Assembly (NCBI RefSeq): GCF_002160825.1
Contig: NZ_NFLI01000011.1
Span: 1-64,000, forward strand
Source of the DNA: Lachnoclostridium sp. An131
GTDB taxonomy: Bacteria > Bacillota > Clostridia > Lachnospirales > Lachnospiraceae
DNA length: 64,000 nt
Direction: 5' to 3'
The notes beneath the pieces are model-generated. The model saw only the letters and a list, made by a program, of their open reading frames with translations, did no database searches and was not told where the DNA came from. This document shows positions 1 to 8,464 of the stretch, piece after piece (the stretch's first letter is position 1; each line of letters opens with the position of its first letter). Position numbers and translations under genes: made by a program.

Positions 1-6
1 AGCTAC

Positions 7-145
7 CGGAAATCTGCCGGAGTAAAACAAAAACAACAAATGTTGTGTAAACCGTCCGCCGGTAACGGCGGTCATAAAATGAGTCGGTACTCATGGTTTA
101 CCGTATACGGTAATTTTAAATTTTACCGCGGTATTATTTGGCGGT
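7..145. repeat. Cluster of short perfect palindromes
   Basis: Several unrelated inverted repeats follow one another with little spacing: CCGG..CCGG near 7-21, CAACA/TGTTG near 34-47, a CCGCCG stem with GTAA loop at 56-71, ATGAGT/ACTCAT with CGGT loop at about 79-94, the 16-bp palindrome TTACCGTATACGGTAA at about 98-113, and TACCGCGGTA near 124-133. No gene covers the segment. It could be a structured RNA, the tail of an untranslated region or operator sites. The palindromes are seen directly; any role is unknown. Confidence 0.5.
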
Positions 146-150
146 TACAA

Positions 151-203
151 ACAGGGAAGGGATATGGACCGTATTTCTGCATTTGTCCATATTCCTTCCC
201 TGT
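151..203. terminator. Long hairpin, possible bidirectional terminator
   Basis: Arms at 151-169 and 185-203 form a 19-bp stem with one G-T pair and a 15-nt loop. A run of five T follows at 209-213 on the plus strand, and only TTTGT follows on the minus strand. It lies 62 bp past the stop codon of the minus-strand DUF134 gene. It may end that transcript and any plus-strand transcript entering from the left. The stem is strong but the T tracts are weak. Confidence 0.45.
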
Positions 204-264
204 CTTGGGTTTTTATATCTTTATTTGTTGGTTTTAAGGCTTCCGCTCTGTGCAGTCTTACGCC

Positions 265-1128
265 TTACCGCCCGCAGTTGCCATGACGGCACTCATGATC
301 TCCGTGACCGTGCTCATGGCCGCAGCTGTGTCCTTCCCCATGCTCATGATTTCCGTGATGACTGCACTGTACATCCGGATTGTAGGAAAGAGTTCCTGCT
401 GCCAGAGCTTTTACCGCATCATCTGCGCTTCCGGAGACGCCGCCGTAAAGCTGAATTCCGGCTTCTGCCAGTGCATTCTGGGCTCCTGCTCCGATTCCGC
501 CGCAGATCAGAGTGTCTACCTGCAAATCCGTAAGAAAGCCTGCCAGAGCGCCATGCCCGCTTCCATTTGTATCTACAACCTGCTCCTTTGTAATCTTCCC
601 TTCTTCCACATCATAGATCTTGAACTGCTCCGTATGTCCGAAGTGCTGGAATACTTCTCCGTTTTCATAGGTTACTGCTACTCTCATCTCATTCTCTCCT
701 TTCGCCGGAATCTGCTGCTTCAGCATAGATAAACGGGACGCAGAGCCTTCCGGTTCCGTATAGGTTCCGTCTCCGCTGTTCTCTCCGGCTTCTGCACTTT
801 TTCTGCGGCAAACCTTCTGGCAGAAACGAATGGCTGAACCGTCACAGAAGCGGTAATTCCCGCCTGCGATAAGAAGCGGTTTTCCGTTTACGATACAGTC
901 CGCTATCTTTTCACGGGCCGATTCATAGATCTCTGTCACAGTCGTCCTGGAAATATCCATCTGCCTGGCGCACTGCTCATGGGTGAGCTTTTCCAGATCT
1001 ATGAGCCGGATGACTTCATATTCATCCAGCGTCAGAGTAACCTGACTGCCGCAGGGAATTCCCTCCGGGATAAAACTGTCATAAGCTGGTTCTGAGCAGA
1101 TTCTTCTGCAGCGGCTGGGACGTGCCAA
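265..1128 (-). CDS. DUF134 / dinitrogenase iron-molybdenum cofactor-type protein
   Basis: About 287 residues. The N-terminal ~95 residues match DUF134: the ARPSRCRRIC start, a helix-turn-helix (THEQCARQMDISRTTVTEIY) and several cysteines. From about residue 148 follows a NifX/NifB-type cofactor domain (MRVAVTYENGEVFQHFGHT and a CGGIGAGAQ loop). The last ~30 residues are rich in His, Cys and Gly and probably bind metal. The start is taken as TTG at 1128-1126 because a GGAGGTG ribosome site lies 8 nt before it and DUF134 proteins usually begin at this point; a longer upstream frame lacks such a site. A promoter is visible upstream. Role in metal or iron-sulfur handling is inferred from the family; no nif genes are nearby. 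Confidence 0.85.
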   Translation of the reverse strand: MARPSRCRRICSEPAYDSFIPEGIPCGSQVTLTLDEYEVIRLIDLEKLTHEQCARQMDISRTTVTEIYESAREKIADCIVNGKPLLIAGGNYRFCDGSAIRFCQKVCRRKSAEAGENSGDGTYTEPEGSASRLSMLKQQIPAKGENEMRVAVTYENGEVFQHFGHTEQFKIYDVEEGKITKEQVVDTNGSGHGALAGFLTDLQVDTLICGGIGAGAQNALAEAGIQLYGGVSGSADDAVKALAAGTLSYNPDVQCSHHGNHEHGEGHSCGHEHGHGDHECRHGNCGR

Positions 1129-1169
1129 GCATATCACCTCCGGTTGGTTTCCGTCATATGTCGAAAATA

Positions 1170-1198
1170 AGTATAGCATACGGGGAGAGAAAATGCAA
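1170..1198 (-). promoter_or_regulatory. Sigma-A-type promoter of the DUF134 gene
   Basis: Minus strand: TTGCAT (1198-1193), 17-bp spacer, TATACT (1175-1170), about 40 bp ahead of the TTG start. It allows expression independent of the large operon that ends at 1266. Confidence 0.6.
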
Positions 1199-1265
1199 GA
1201 GGTACTATCCTAATCATAAATATACCGGCTCCCTCAAAACAAATCCTATATTTTTCATACATCCC

Positions 1266-2081
1266 TTAATTTATTTGAAATCTAATATACGTTCTGTCAT
1301 CAAAACTACAATTTCCTTTTTGTACTCCTTTTGTAGAAGGTACTATTTGATAACACAGGGGATCCTCTTTTAAAACCCTTTGAAGCATCTCTTCGCTTTC
1401 AGCCAGAGTAGTCTTTAATAAAGGATATCCATCACTTGCCAGTACAATTTCTGCAGGTTCTGTTACAGGAATTACTGTTACCATTTCATACGGAAAAACT
1501 TCTCCATTCGTTATGTTGTTAAAAACACAATATCCCAATGATACTTTCTTATTTTCAAACGCTGCTTGAAGTTTCAAAAAAGGTAAAATCAATTCACGAC
1601 ATTTATCATGTTCAAGAAGCTCTTGAACTGTCGTTCCCTCTTCAAGATATGCTCTGACCGCCACTGTGCGTGCCTGTGAAAGAATTATATCAATCTCCTT
1701 TGCATTGATATAATGCTTTTTCCCAACATATGCCTGACAATCTCCTATCGACCAGATCTCATGCTTTTTTATAGAATAAATAATCGCTGACGCTGATGCA
1801 TGCCCGATTCTCTCTTCAGATGCTTTTTCCAAAATTACTTTTTGTATGGCACAAATCGCGGAAGAACTTTCTTCGCCGCCTTTTAATTCTTTAATTGCAT
1901 CCATAATGATGTCTTTCAGTATCCGACCGCCTGTCTTTCCGGATGTCATCATTTCTGTCTTGCTGGTTGCCCCGTCAATCACCGCTATGTAGTTCTCTGT
2001 TATAAGATAACCATCTTCATTCGCATCTGTATCTGTTGATTTCGACTTAGTAAACTTTTCTATTATTCTAACATTCTCCAC
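1266..2081 (-). CDS. PP2C-like protein phosphatase
   Basis: 271 residues, soluble. PP2C/PPM signatures: VIDGATSKT (metal-binding Asp-Gly) near residue 35, WSIGDCQAYVG near 110-120, LASDGYPLL near 215 and FDDRTYIRF at the C-terminus. These give the usual acidic metal-binding residues, so it is probably an active Ser/Thr phosphatase. The GTG start at 2081 has GGAG 7 nt upstream and overlaps the end of the TIR gene by 14 bp, implying translational coupling. It is the last gene of the 27-kb minus-strand cluster. No protein kinase was recognised in the window, so its substrate is unknown; the neighbouring TIR, RCK/RyR or export proteins are candidates by position only. Confidence 0.8.
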   Translation of the reverse strand: MENVRIIEKFTKSKSTDTDANEDGYLITENYIAVIDGATSKTEMMTSGKTGGRILKDIIMDAIKELKGGEESSSAICAIQKVILEKASEERIGHASASAIIYSIKKHEIWSIGDCQAYVGKKHYINAKEIDIILSQARTVAVRAYLEEGTTVQELLEHDKCRELILPFLKLQAAFENKKVSLGYCVFNNITNGEVFPYEMVTVIPVTEPAEIVLASDGYPLLKTTLAESEEMLQRVLKEDPLCYQIVPSTKGVQKGNCSFDDRTYIRFQIN

Positions 2082-3354
2082 CGAGAAACTCCTTTCGTAT
2101 CGCGCTTCCCAACTTATTTACAAATTCATTTATATCATAATTTTTCTTGCTGATCATCTGATATAGTCCAAATTGAAGCTTCATTCCCGGAGACATTGCC
2201 ACATCATCAAGTAACGCGACAATTACCCTTCTATTCTCAGATAAAGCAAGATTTACTTCTCTTCTAACATTCGCTGACTGCAAAGAATTTGTGGACAGCA
2301 TAACTACAACCATTTTACTTCCTAACAAATGATTTCCTATTTCTTCCGGCCATTCTGTGCCTGCCTGTATTCCTTCATCAAACCATGTATTCACGCCAAA
2401 ATACTGAAGCATTCTAATAATTTCATATACTTCATCCTTATCTCGATGTGCATAGCTTATAAAAGCATATGGGCCATTCCCTTTATATGCCTCCGGATAA
2501 TATACACTTTCTTCACCATTCGTTTTCTGCTCCATAATAAAGGCAGCGCTACCAGGCAACATATTCATACTTTTTTTCAAACTTTCTATTTGATGCTCCA
2601 AACTGATAAGCCTGCTTTCATACTGATTTTTTAATTTCTGCAAAGCAAGGTTCATTTTATGAGATTGATAAGTTTGCAGGGTAATGGCATAGTCAGGACG
2701 AGTTGAATTTTCTTTGCTGATAGCCTGATTCAACAGCCATTCTGCTTCTGAATATTTTTCTTTAAGGCCAATGATTCTTGCTTTTGTATCATAAAATTTA
2801 GCATAGTCCGGATCCAGCTGAATTGCTTGGTTTATACTTTCCAAAGCGGAATCATACCACTCTCTGGTAATTCTTTTTTTACTCTCTTCATCACATTGTT
2901 CACAAATAGTAATAAATGCGTTACAAAAGGATTGTAGATAACCCGCATTTTTGTCAAACATTTGTGCATCTCGGTAGGCCATTGACAACAATTCATCATA
3001 ATCGTAAAATGTTTCGCTATGTACCAAATATTGTATCACGATATGATTAAAGGAAATTCTCTTTTTAAACTGTGGATACTTATAAATTAAATCACGCATC
3101 AGTTCAAAATCCTTGCTGCGCCGGTATATGATACTCAAGCAGAAAAATGCTTCAAATGCGTACTCTGACGAACCTTCAATCATCTGCTTCAAGGCGTCTA
3201 TTCCATCTTTCGTCGTCATCTGTTCCGCATAACTGGCAATTTTCTTTTCATATTCTCTTGTCTTTTCTGAAGGTAATTTGGAAAAGTATTGTTCCGCATT
3301 TCTAATCTTCTCTTTCATATGCTGCACACAGGATGTTTGCCAAATCGCAAACAT
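2068..3354 (-). CDS. TPR-like / C-terminal TIR-domain protein
   Basis: 428 residues. The first ~220 are helical with at least one TPR-like repeat (AIQLDPDYAKFYDTKARI), then a short coiled coil near 240-265, then a TIR domain from about 291 to the end (YAFISYAHRDKDEVYEI, VNTWFDEGIQAGTEWPEEI). The glutamate of RREVNLAL, near residue 365, is at the position of the NADase catalytic Glu. The start is ATG at 3354, with AAAGGA about 8 nt upstream. It overlaps the PP2C gene downstream and lies 36 bp after the RCK/RyR gene. A helical-repeat sensor joined to a TIR effector is typical of bacterial conflict proteins; NADase activity is inferred. Confidence 0.82.
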   Translation of the reverse strand: MFAIWQTSCVQHMKEKIRNAEQYFSKLPSEKTREYEKKIASYAEQMTTKDGIDALKQMIEGSSEYAFEAFFCLSIIYRRSKDFELMRDLIYKYPQFKKRISFNHIVIQYLVHSETFYDYDELLSMAYRDAQMFDKNAGYLQSFCNAFITICEQCDEESKKRITREWYDSALESINQAIQLDPDYAKFYDTKARIIGLKEKYSEAEWLLNQAISKENSTRPDYAITLQTYQSHKMNLALQKLKNQYESRLISLEHQIESLKKSMNMLPGSAAFIMEQKTNGEESVYYPEAYKGNGPYAFISYAHRDKDEVYEIIRMLQYFGVNTWFDEGIQAGTEWPEEIGNHLLGSKMVVVMLSTNSLQSANVRREVNLALSENRRVIVALLDDVAMSPGMKLQFGLYQMISKKNYDINEFVNKLGSAIRKEFLGGEC

Positions 3355-3390
3355 CTCAGTCCTTTCCTTTTAATCCGTCCTGTTATACAT

Positions 3391-5445
3391 TCATTCGGAC
3401 ACTACAGACGTATCTGCCCGCTTGAAAATCCGATACCTCTGGCCTGTTACCTTCCAGTAATCCTGAAGAATCCTGGGGATAAACCGGATAAACTTTTTGT
3501 CGCTCTCCACATAATCCGGATGGTATACACGTCCTGTTTCTTCCCGATAAATTCTTTGAACCTCTAAATCCAGCTCTTCCAACTCTTCTGTAGAAACCAG
3601 ACACGGATGACATCTTCCAAGAGGGTCATAGCCCTTGAATACAGTACAGTAACTTCTATATCTGAACATATCCGCACGGCGCCAGCCTTCTGTATAGTAA
3701 AATACCGCCCACCGCCGGTGCTCCATATCTGCCAGCCACTCCATGTTCTCCTGGATTTCCGCCAATCTCATAAAATCGGAAAAATCCTTCTCTTCACATT
3801 TTTCTCCATTCTCATTTTCTTCCTCCATGTCATAACCAAGCTCCCACAGCTTATATCGAATATGCAGGGCATTGGCACGGCTTGAGCGGATGTTACTCTG
3901 CCGGCTGTAATAAGATCGAATTGCATCGCTCTTTGCTTTCTCCTGATTCTCCCCATATAATACTCCATTTTTATCCGAGCAATACTGCAGATGGATATTT
4001 AAAGCAAGCGCTTCATATCCTGTCGTCCCAAGCAAATCAGAATTATAGAATTCCGCTTCACAGCCAAACGGAATCAGTTCATAGCTCAAAAGCAAATCCG
4101 GCCTTACATTCGATCTTTCACCGAGAGAGCGAACGGCATGAGTTGTCTTTTTCCCTCTGACACGCAGTGCAATGGTCGGATTATACTCCATATGGAGATA
4201 TCGGTATGCCCTGCGCAGATCGATTGCCATACAAATATTTTCTTCGTCTCCTCCCAATGCCAGAATACAATATGTCATATCCTGCATTTTCGTTTTCAGC
4301 AATTCGTCAAATGTACCGCTGAATACATCACAGCTTATAAATTCTATGTGATAGCCATTTTCCATGAGCTCCGGGCAATCGTGACGAATCTTCTGTTCAG
4401 CCCGCTCTGCGTTTTTGTCTACAACACAGGCTTCAAATCCCAGGGAATGCATTTGCCCACACCAGAGTACTGCTTTTAGCGCCTCCGTTCCTGTCCGGCC
4501 GCATCCCAAAATTAAAACCTTTATTGCCGAGGCATTTTCAGGCAGATTCCGGTATAGCGGATACTGAAACAGTAGCTGATAAATTGCAGATTCTTCCGGG
4601 TCAAGAAGACGCACTCTCAATTCGCCCTTTTCGACAGTATCCAAAACAATCTCCGCTTCCTTTTTGTTTGAGAAAACATAAATATTTACCCTCTTCTGTT
4701 CAGAAGGAGAAAGACGTTTTTCCGCTTTTTCAATCAGATGGATAGCATTTTGCAGATTACGATCCTCGTCTGTACATATTTCAAAATAGAAGTCTTCTTT
4801 TCCGGCTCTTCCATACCTCCAAAATGGGAGCTCCATCTCATTTCTTCCGATAAGAACAGCCCCGACAGACGCTGCTCTCCTTTTCAGCGTATCAAAATCA
4901 TCCGCTTTTTCCTCATCCACATTGCAAAAGATATAAAGCGCATGGATACCGGCATTTCGATTTTTTGCAGCGATGCTTTCTGCCAGTATGCAGGAACGTT
5001 CATTCAACTGGGAAAAAATATATTTTTTTCTTCTATAGAAAATCCGGATATGCATAACTTCCCGAATCTCTCCAAAATACTCTGCAACAATGCCAAGAGT
5101 AAATGCAGGGGCAGCAAGATACATAAGACACACAAAGGTCTTGTAAACTCCATAAAAAGCAGGGCTCTGTATAGCATACAATTCATCTGTTATGTCACTT
5201 ACAGCCGTATCCACTACAAACATCCGGATACTGTGAGAAGCTGCTTTCAGCAATGCATATCCAGCTGTTTCTCCCGAAAGAAAAACCGGGAAGGTTAAGG
5301 ACATGCAGGCAAGGAACACTCCCGCTCCCAAAACAGCAGTTGTATTCCATGATTTTCCAAACCCAAAGCGCTTTTTCAAAATGGAAAACAGTAGTCCAAA
5401 GCAGACAAAAAACAATGCGGCTGAAAATGAAACTGCCCAAAGCAT
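3391..5445 (-). CDS. Membrane protein with RCK/TrkA-N-like and RyR domains
   Basis: About 684 residues. Three predicted membrane segments lie in the first ~115 residues (MLWAVSFSAALFFVCFGLLF, the AVLGAGVFLACMSLTFPVFL region, and one around MYLAAPAFTLGIVAEYF). Two Rossmann-like regions follow; the second begins VLILGCGRTGTEALKAVL near residue 310, like TrkA-N/RCK nucleotide-binding domains. The C-terminus (about 560-655) resembles a ryanodine-receptor RyR repeat: WLADMEHRRWAVFYYTEGWR. The start is set at ATG 5445 because GGAGG lies 8 nt ahead; an upstream ATG at 5460 overlaps the stop of the previous gene as TAATG. It looks like a ligand-gated membrane sensor or channel regulator. Co-occurrence with TIR proteins suggests it may sense a nucleotide product; that is inference. 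Confidence 0.72.
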   Translation of the reverse strand: MLWAVSFSAALFFVCFGLLFSILKKRFGFGKSWNTTAVLGAGVFLACMSLTFPVFLSGETAGYALLKAASHSIRMFVVDTAVSDITDELYAIQSPAFYGVYKTFVCLMYLAAPAFTLGIVAEYFGEIREVMHIRIFYRRKKYIFSQLNERSCILAESIAAKNRNAGIHALYIFCNVDEEKADDFDTLKRRAASVGAVLIGRNEMELPFWRYGRAGKEDFYFEICTDEDRNLQNAIHLIEKAEKRLSPSEQKRVNIYVFSNKKEAEIVLDTVEKGELRVRLLDPEESAIYQLLFQYPLYRNLPENASAIKVLILGCGRTGTEALKAVLWCGQMHSLGFEACVVDKNAERAEQKIRHDCPELMENGYHIEFISCDVFSGTFDELLKTKMQDMTYCILALGGDEENICMAIDLRRAYRYLHMEYNPTIALRVRGKKTTHAVRSLGERSNVRPDLLLSYELIPFGCEAEFYNSDLLGTTGYEALALNIHLQYCSDKNGVLYGENQEKAKSDAIRSYYSRQSNIRSSRANALHIRYKLWELGYDMEEENENGEKCEEKDFSDFMRLAEIQENMEWLADMEHRRWAVFYYTEGWRRADMFRYRSYCTVFKGYDPLGRCHPCLVSTEELEELDLEVQRIYREETGRVYHPDYVESDKKFIRFIPRILQDYWKVTGQRYRIFKRADTSVVSE

Positions 5446-5459
5446 TCTTATTTCCTCCA

Positions 5460-8402
5460 TTACATCTGAGATTCGTTTTGATGCACTTCTATAAGCTTTA
5501 TATAATCCGGATTTTTCTCAATCAGTCTTTCAAATAATTCATATCCCGTTTCTGTGATAAGATTTGCTTTTTCAGAAATCCAGCTGTCAATATCTTTTTT
5601 CGTAAATTTTTCCGGATATCTGGTACAGTATTCACAGAAAGTATAGACCGTCTGGAGCAGTACAATATCCCGGGCAAGTCTTGAATTGATATTAATGCCA
5701 TTACGATAACCTGTCCATATATTATAATAATAAGTAAGGCTTGCCACATTCGGATATGTTCCTTTCAGAAAAAGCTTTCGTGACACAAAATCCTTTTCAT
5801 ACAGCGTTTCTTTTGTCTCTCCTCTATCTGTTTCATGACCCTCAGTTTCATATCTTGCCATATCATGTATCAAAATCATATCCAGGACTTCACTTTTAAT
5901 ATACCCCTCTGTCTCCATATGTGCAGGCAAAAATAGAGCTGCAAGTATCCATGCACTGAAAGTATGCTCTGAAACGCTTTCCGGGTCTTCCACACCGTAA
6001 GCTTCCCATTGTTTGCGCTTCACATCTCTCAGACTCCTGCACTTGTTATAAATGTTAGAACCAATATCAAAGCCTTCTGTCGCAACGTATCTTTCAAAAT
6101 CATCCTGAACGCTTGCAAAATAATTCATTATTTTCCCAGAAATTACGTTCTGGGGCCTGGACTGATAAATTTTCAGGTTCTCCAGCGCTTTTTTGATATA
6201 GTAAGTCAAATTGAAATTCGTCAAAGTACTAAAGCTCTGCATACGTGCCTGAAGCAGCATCAGCATCGTAACCAGATTATATTCCGGATATTGCGTTTTA
6301 CCATTGCGAAACGCAATCACAATCCGTTTGTTCAACTCCTCCAGCGCCTGTACTCCTGTACTTAAATCTGTATCCAAATAATAAGCATCATGAGCTACCA
6401 TCTGGTAATTGTCTCCGAAATATTCTATGGTGGCACCACGATTAATCGCATTGGCAACCTTATTTCCGATCAGAATTCCCAGATATTCGTCCAGGATCTG
6501 AACCTGTCCCTGCATAAAAAGTCCTGTGCAGACCGCTCGGAAAAGAAAATGATTGTCATAATTCTCCTGATATTCCCGGCTGTCCGGCTTCACTACAGGC
6601 TTCAAACGCACAAATTCCTTCATCAGGAATTCCACCGCCTGATTTGTCAGATTTTTATAAGTCAGCCGTCCTATCCAGTAGGCTCCATTACTTTTTTGGT
6701 GAATATCAAAGTTCTCATAATTTTCTATAACAAATCCCAGCATCTTTTCCTGCAAACCATAGCTGTCGCTCAACATAGATGACATAAAGTGATTTGCGTT
6801 TGATGTCAGCATTGTGCGAAAGAAGGAATAATCTTTAAATAGTTCCTGATTATCAATTCTGTACGAAAAATAATACGCCATCATGAATTCCAGATAAGAG
6901 CCATGCTTATGAGGCAGAAGCCACAAATCTCCATCATAAACCAGCGATTTTACATCCAGAGTATCATCTACAACATATCGAAACAGTTCCTCGGATGCCT
7001 TTCTCAGCTTTTCTTCATCGGCATACAGTTCATTCAAAGCCATTTTATAGTACATATCCGTCATATGAATTTCTGTGACGCCATATGCAGAACGTAGTTC
7101 CTTTGCCACAAGCCGGATCAGAAAAATATCTATTTGGGAATATTTCATCTGCCCCAGAATCTCATAAATCGTCTCTGTCTTAAAAGGATAATCATACATT
7201 TCCATAATGCAGCGGATTATATGTAAAACAGAGCTTTTCCTCTCAATAGGAACCGGATGAGTCTGCAGCAGATATCCTCTGGGCTCACCTACCAGTGGTA
7301 TCACCTTCTTTAAACGCATACGGTTTTTAATCAGACCCGTATCAACAGCCGTGATTCGGTTAAATTTCCCCAGCGGCCTCAAAATTTCATCTAAAACTGT
7401 TTCTGGAGAGACCTTTGCCACATAGTGTTCGCGTATCGCTTCTACCATAATAACAGGCTGTATTTCCTTATAAATTGACAGATAACCCAGGTAATCCGCG
7501 CATTCTTTCTCCAAAAACTCCTTCATCTGCCCGTGCAGATTTTCCGGGTTGTATGGAAGCTTTTCATAATAACTTGCCGAAATATAGATAGGCAGATAAT
7601 TACTTTCTCCCTTTCTAAATCTATAAAGCAGCTCATAGAAAATCAATTGAAGTATCATATTCTTTGCGCTGCCAGGAAGACCCTGAACCCTAACGTTTAT
7701 ATTGCTGCCTTTTGTAAGTTCTTCAGAAAGAATCTGTATAATATCCGTATCAGCAGAAAGACGCTTATTATAATAAAAGGTCTGTACTGTTTCCTGAAAA
7801 AGCCCCAGAGCATTTGCTTTAAAACGCAGATACCCCTCACGATCTGTCAGACGTGTCCTCAGGCAATAAGAATATTTCTCCGTGTGCTCCATCAAAAGCT
7901 CTGCAATTTCTTCCCGTGTATAATCCTGGGCAACCATAATTTCATCGGCTTCCGGCTGTATTATCTTCTCTATGCCTGGCACGTCGGGCATACTGCCGAG
8001 CGGCTGCTCTTTTACAAAACCGAGCAGGGTATGGTAGAGCTGCTGAAGTCCTTGATTCATATCCTCATGGGCTTCAATCCAATGCTTTCTCCCCAGGAAA
8101 TACACATACTCGTCTGTAAACTGGATATTCTGGATTTTGAAAGGAATAATAACTTTTTTACAGTCAAATGCCAGGCTGACTTCGTTGCTGACATGTCCTG
8201 AAGCATTGGTATATTCTGATGCCAACAGCACCAACGCATCGCAGGATTTTATTGCTTTTACAATTTGTGTGGCATAATTGGAACCTGCCTCTACGTTTCT
8301 GGGAGCAATCCAACATGGAATGCCTTTGCTCTCCAGGTAAGTATAAACTCTTGTGGCAGTTTCCATCTCATGAGATGAATAGCTGATAAATACGTGGCTC
8401 AC
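5460..8402 (-). CDS. TIR - NTPase-like - HD phosphohydrolase fusion
   Basis: About 980 residues. A TIR domain fills the first ~125 (HVFISYSSHEMETATRVY, CWIAPRNVEAGSNYATQI), with Glu of HVSNEVSLAF at the NADase position near residue 74. A STAND/NACHT-like region follows with a degenerate P-loop GLPGSAKN near 240-248, where the usual Lys-Ser/Thr is Lys-Asn. A long helical part leads to an HD-type domain near residues 800-860: SVSEHTFSAW and ILIHDMARYETEGH, resembling HD nucleotidases. The GTG start at 8402 follows AGAGGA by about 9 nt and places the TIR at the N-terminus; a GTG at 8444 would add 14 residues. It is followed by the RCK/RyR gene. NAD cleavage by TIR and nucleotide hydrolysis by HD are family-based inferences. 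Confidence 0.75.
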   Translation of the reverse strand: MSHVFISYSSHEMETATRVYTYLESKGIPCWIAPRNVEAGSNYATQIVKAIKSCDALVLLASEYTNASGHVSNEVSLAFDCKKVIIPFKIQNIQFTDEYVYFLGRKHWIEAHEDMNQGLQQLYHTLLGFVKEQPLGSMPDVPGIEKIIQPEADEIMVAQDYTREEIAELLMEHTEKYSYCLRTRLTDREGYLRFKANALGLFQETVQTFYYNKRLSADTDIIQILSEELTKGSNINVRVQGLPGSAKNMILQLIFYELLYRFRKGESNYLPIYISASYYEKLPYNPENLHGQMKEFLEKECADYLGYLSIYKEIQPVIMVEAIREHYVAKVSPETVLDEILRPLGKFNRITAVDTGLIKNRMRLKKVIPLVGEPRGYLLQTHPVPIERKSSVLHIIRCIMEMYDYPFKTETIYEILGQMKYSQIDIFLIRLVAKELRSAYGVTEIHMTDMYYKMALNELYADEEKLRKASEELFRYVVDDTLDVKSLVYDGDLWLLPHKHGSYLEFMMAYYFSYRIDNQELFKDYSFFRTMLTSNANHFMSSMLSDSYGLQEKMLGFVIENYENFDIHQKSNGAYWIGRLTYKNLTNQAVEFLMKEFVRLKPVVKPDSREYQENYDNHFLFRAVCTGLFMQGQVQILDEYLGILIGNKVANAINRGATIEYFGDNYQMVAHDAYYLDTDLSTGVQALEELNKRIVIAFRNGKTQYPEYNLVTMLMLLQARMQSFSTLTNFNLTYYIKKALENLKIYQSRPQNVISGKIMNYFASVQDDFERYVATEGFDIGSNIYNKCRSLRDVKRKQWEAYGVEDPESVSEHTFSAWILAALFLPAHMETEGYIKSEVLDMILIHDMARYETEGHETDRGETKETLYEKDFVSRKLFLKGTYPNVASLTYYYNIWTGYRNGININSRLARDIVLLQTVYTFCEYCTRYPEKFTKKDIDSWISEKANLITETGYELFERLIEKNPDYIKLIEVHQNESQM

Positions 8403-8464
8403 TATTTTATCCTCTTTGTTCTTTTTATATATGTCAAAGAACACTACTATACTTTCAGAAACTT

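Noticed and set aside
7-145. attC or attachment sites, or a CRISPR fragment
   Set aside because: The palindromes differ from each other, there is no integrase, and no regular repeat/spacer pattern.
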